NCBI GenBank assembly: GCA_902749685.1
Contig: CACVKW010000366.1
Location: 1 to 64,000 of the forward strand
Direction: 5' to 3'
DNA: 64,000 bases
DNA from: Olavius sp. associated proteobacterium Delta 1
GTDB lineage: Bacteria > Desulfobacterota > Desulfobacteria > Desulfobacterales > JAFDCJ01
Every line of letters begins with the position of its first letter. Positions within the stretch are counted from its first letter, which is position 1. Positions 63,281 to 64,000 of the stretch are shown here, piece by piece. The position numbers and the translations under genes are program-made. Below the pieces are notes generated by a model. The model made no database searches and was not told the origin of the DNA. It was given only the letters and a program-made list of their open reading frames with translations.

Positions 63281-64000
63281 TTATTTTTCGAACACCTCCA
63301 TCACGCTAAGCGGTTTCATCGTGTCCGTCGGGCGGAAGCGGTGGATTATTCCTTTTATGTTCGGGCCGTCTACTGTAACCTGAAGATAATTATATTCTTC
63401 CACGCGATCCTGACCCTTCCAATATAATTCCGCTTCAGGCGAGGGATTGGCAGTGAGGTCGAACGCCTGAGGTGCACCCCCGGCGCCGAGAACCAGGTAG
63501 TTCACCCCGTCGACAAGATAGTGCTCGGTGGTGTGGGTGTGGCTGTTGAAGACAACGATATTCAGATCTTTCGCAAATTCTTTGATAACCGTATGCGGAT
63601 TCTGATCCATCGGCAGGGGATCGTGGCCGACTTTGACAAACGACGGCTTGTGATAAACGATAAACACATGGTCAGCCCCTGTGGTTTTAGCTGCGTTCAG
63701 CTCGTTGGTCAGAAATGCCATCTGGGCGCCGAAATCGGGATAGTCGCTGGTCCAGGCTTCGCCGTAAATGCCTGTTTTGCTGCCGCCGGCGTCAAGGAAG
63801 ATAAACCGGCAGTTTCGAAAAGAAACTGAATAGATCCGTCGGTTATCAGACAATCCGAGCGCTTTTAGCCAGGGCATGGCGGTCAGCAGGCCGCTGATCT
63901 TTTCATCATACCATGTCTCGTGGTTGCCCACGGCTGCCAGAATCCGGCCGGGGAGTCCCAGGCTTTTGCCCGGCGGCGGTAGTCGGCTCAACAGCTCGTC
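63281..64000 (-). CDS. Calcineurin-like metallophosphoesterase, cut by the window edge
   Basis: The C-terminal 240 or so residues of a metallophosphoesterase resembling purple acid phosphatases: AAVGNHETWYDEK (GNHE metal motif), FIFLDAGGSKTG, VFIVYHKPSF and VVFNSHTHTTEHYLVDG supply the metal-binding histidines. The end is VTVDGPNIKGIIHRFRPTD. The open frame continues beyond 64000 (DELLSRLPPPGKS), so the start and the first metal motifs are outside. A terminator follows the stop. Confidence 0.85.
   Translation of the reverse strand, partial: DELLSRLPPPGKSLGLPGRILAAVGNHETWYDEKISGLLTAMPWLKALGLSDNRRIYSVSFRNCRFIFLDAGGSKTGIYGEAWTSDYPDFGAQMAFLTNELNAAKTTGADHVFIVYHKPSFVKVGHDPLPMDQNPHTVIKEFAKDLNIVVFNSHTHTTEHYLVDGVNYLVLGAGGAPQAFDLTANPSPEAELYWKGQDRVEEYNYLQVTVDGPNIKGIIHRFRPTDTMKPLSVMEVFEK

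Noticed and set aside
1..64000. tRNA, rRNA or prophage genes
   Set aside because: No cloverleaf-type sequence, rRNA segment, integrase, capsid or terminase was found by reading.

Overview
This window looks like chromosomal DNA of an anaerobic, sulfate-reducer-type deltaproteobacterium (Desulfobacterota, Desulfobacterales-like). I infer this from protein content: a hybrid cluster protein, an ADP-forming acyl-CoA synthetase with the ATP-grasp part first, MinD/Mrp ATPases with ferredoxin cysteines beside a PocR-domain protein, a beta-keto acid cleavage enzyme, many solute-uptake ABC systems, and repetitive hairpin sequences between genes. No rRNA, tRNA, CRISPR array, integrase or transposase was seen. 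The right end cuts a gene; the left end is non-coding.

Layout. (1) 0.3-1.7 kb: a pentapeptide-repeat membrane protein. (2) 2.1-9.8 kb, minus strand: a branched-chain-amino-acid-type importer (livH-livM-livG-livF-livK), an aldo/keto reductase fused to a Rid domain, and an acyl-CoA dehydrogenase. (3) 10-13.9 kb: gene remnants, a formylglycine-enzyme-like protein without the catalytic cysteines, then a plus-strand unit (PocR-domain protein, a deleted MinD/Mrp ATPase, an intact one) behind a promoter with two copies of a TGAGCATWTGCTCA palindrome. (4) 13.9-26.8 kb, minus strand: a large catabolic run of GntR regulator, metal-dependent lactonase, sugar-type ABC importer (ATPase, two permeases, binding protein), cyclase/amidohydrolase, two 3-hydroxyacyl-CoA dehydrogenase family proteins, BKACE and an ADP-forming acyl-CoA synthetase. 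Together they suggest uptake of a small lactone, amide or hydroxy acid, oxidation to a beta-keto acid, cleavage with acetyl-CoA, and ATP recovery from the CoA ester. (5) 27-36 kb: hybrid cluster protein, a lone ATP-grasp subunit next to a hybrid histidine kinase, a V4R protein, an AMP-forming acyl-CoA ligase, and UspA. (6) 36-42 kb: a MarR-linked peptide-type ABC importer with a fused double ATPase. (7) 42-50.6 kb: small house-keeping and unknown genes (DDAH, AlkD, TfoX, phosphodiester glycosidase, XRE) mixed with broken genes. (8) 51-58.8 kb: a second peptide-type importer enclosing an acetamidase/formamidase. (9) 59-64 kb: patatin phospholipase, a peptidoglycan-binding hydrolase-like protein and a calcineurin-like phosphoesterase.

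The most striking feature is how many genes are reduced to a start joined to an end with the middle missing: Mrp ATPase, FAD oxidoreductase, L-serine dehydratase, DUF2959, methionine gamma-lyase-like enzyme, hybrid kinase, a membrane protein, and an SDR start joined to an ABC ATPase tail. Several families of dispersed intergenic inverted repeats also recur. Either the genome is undergoing deletional decay of accessory genes or the assembly collapsed; read mapping would decide.
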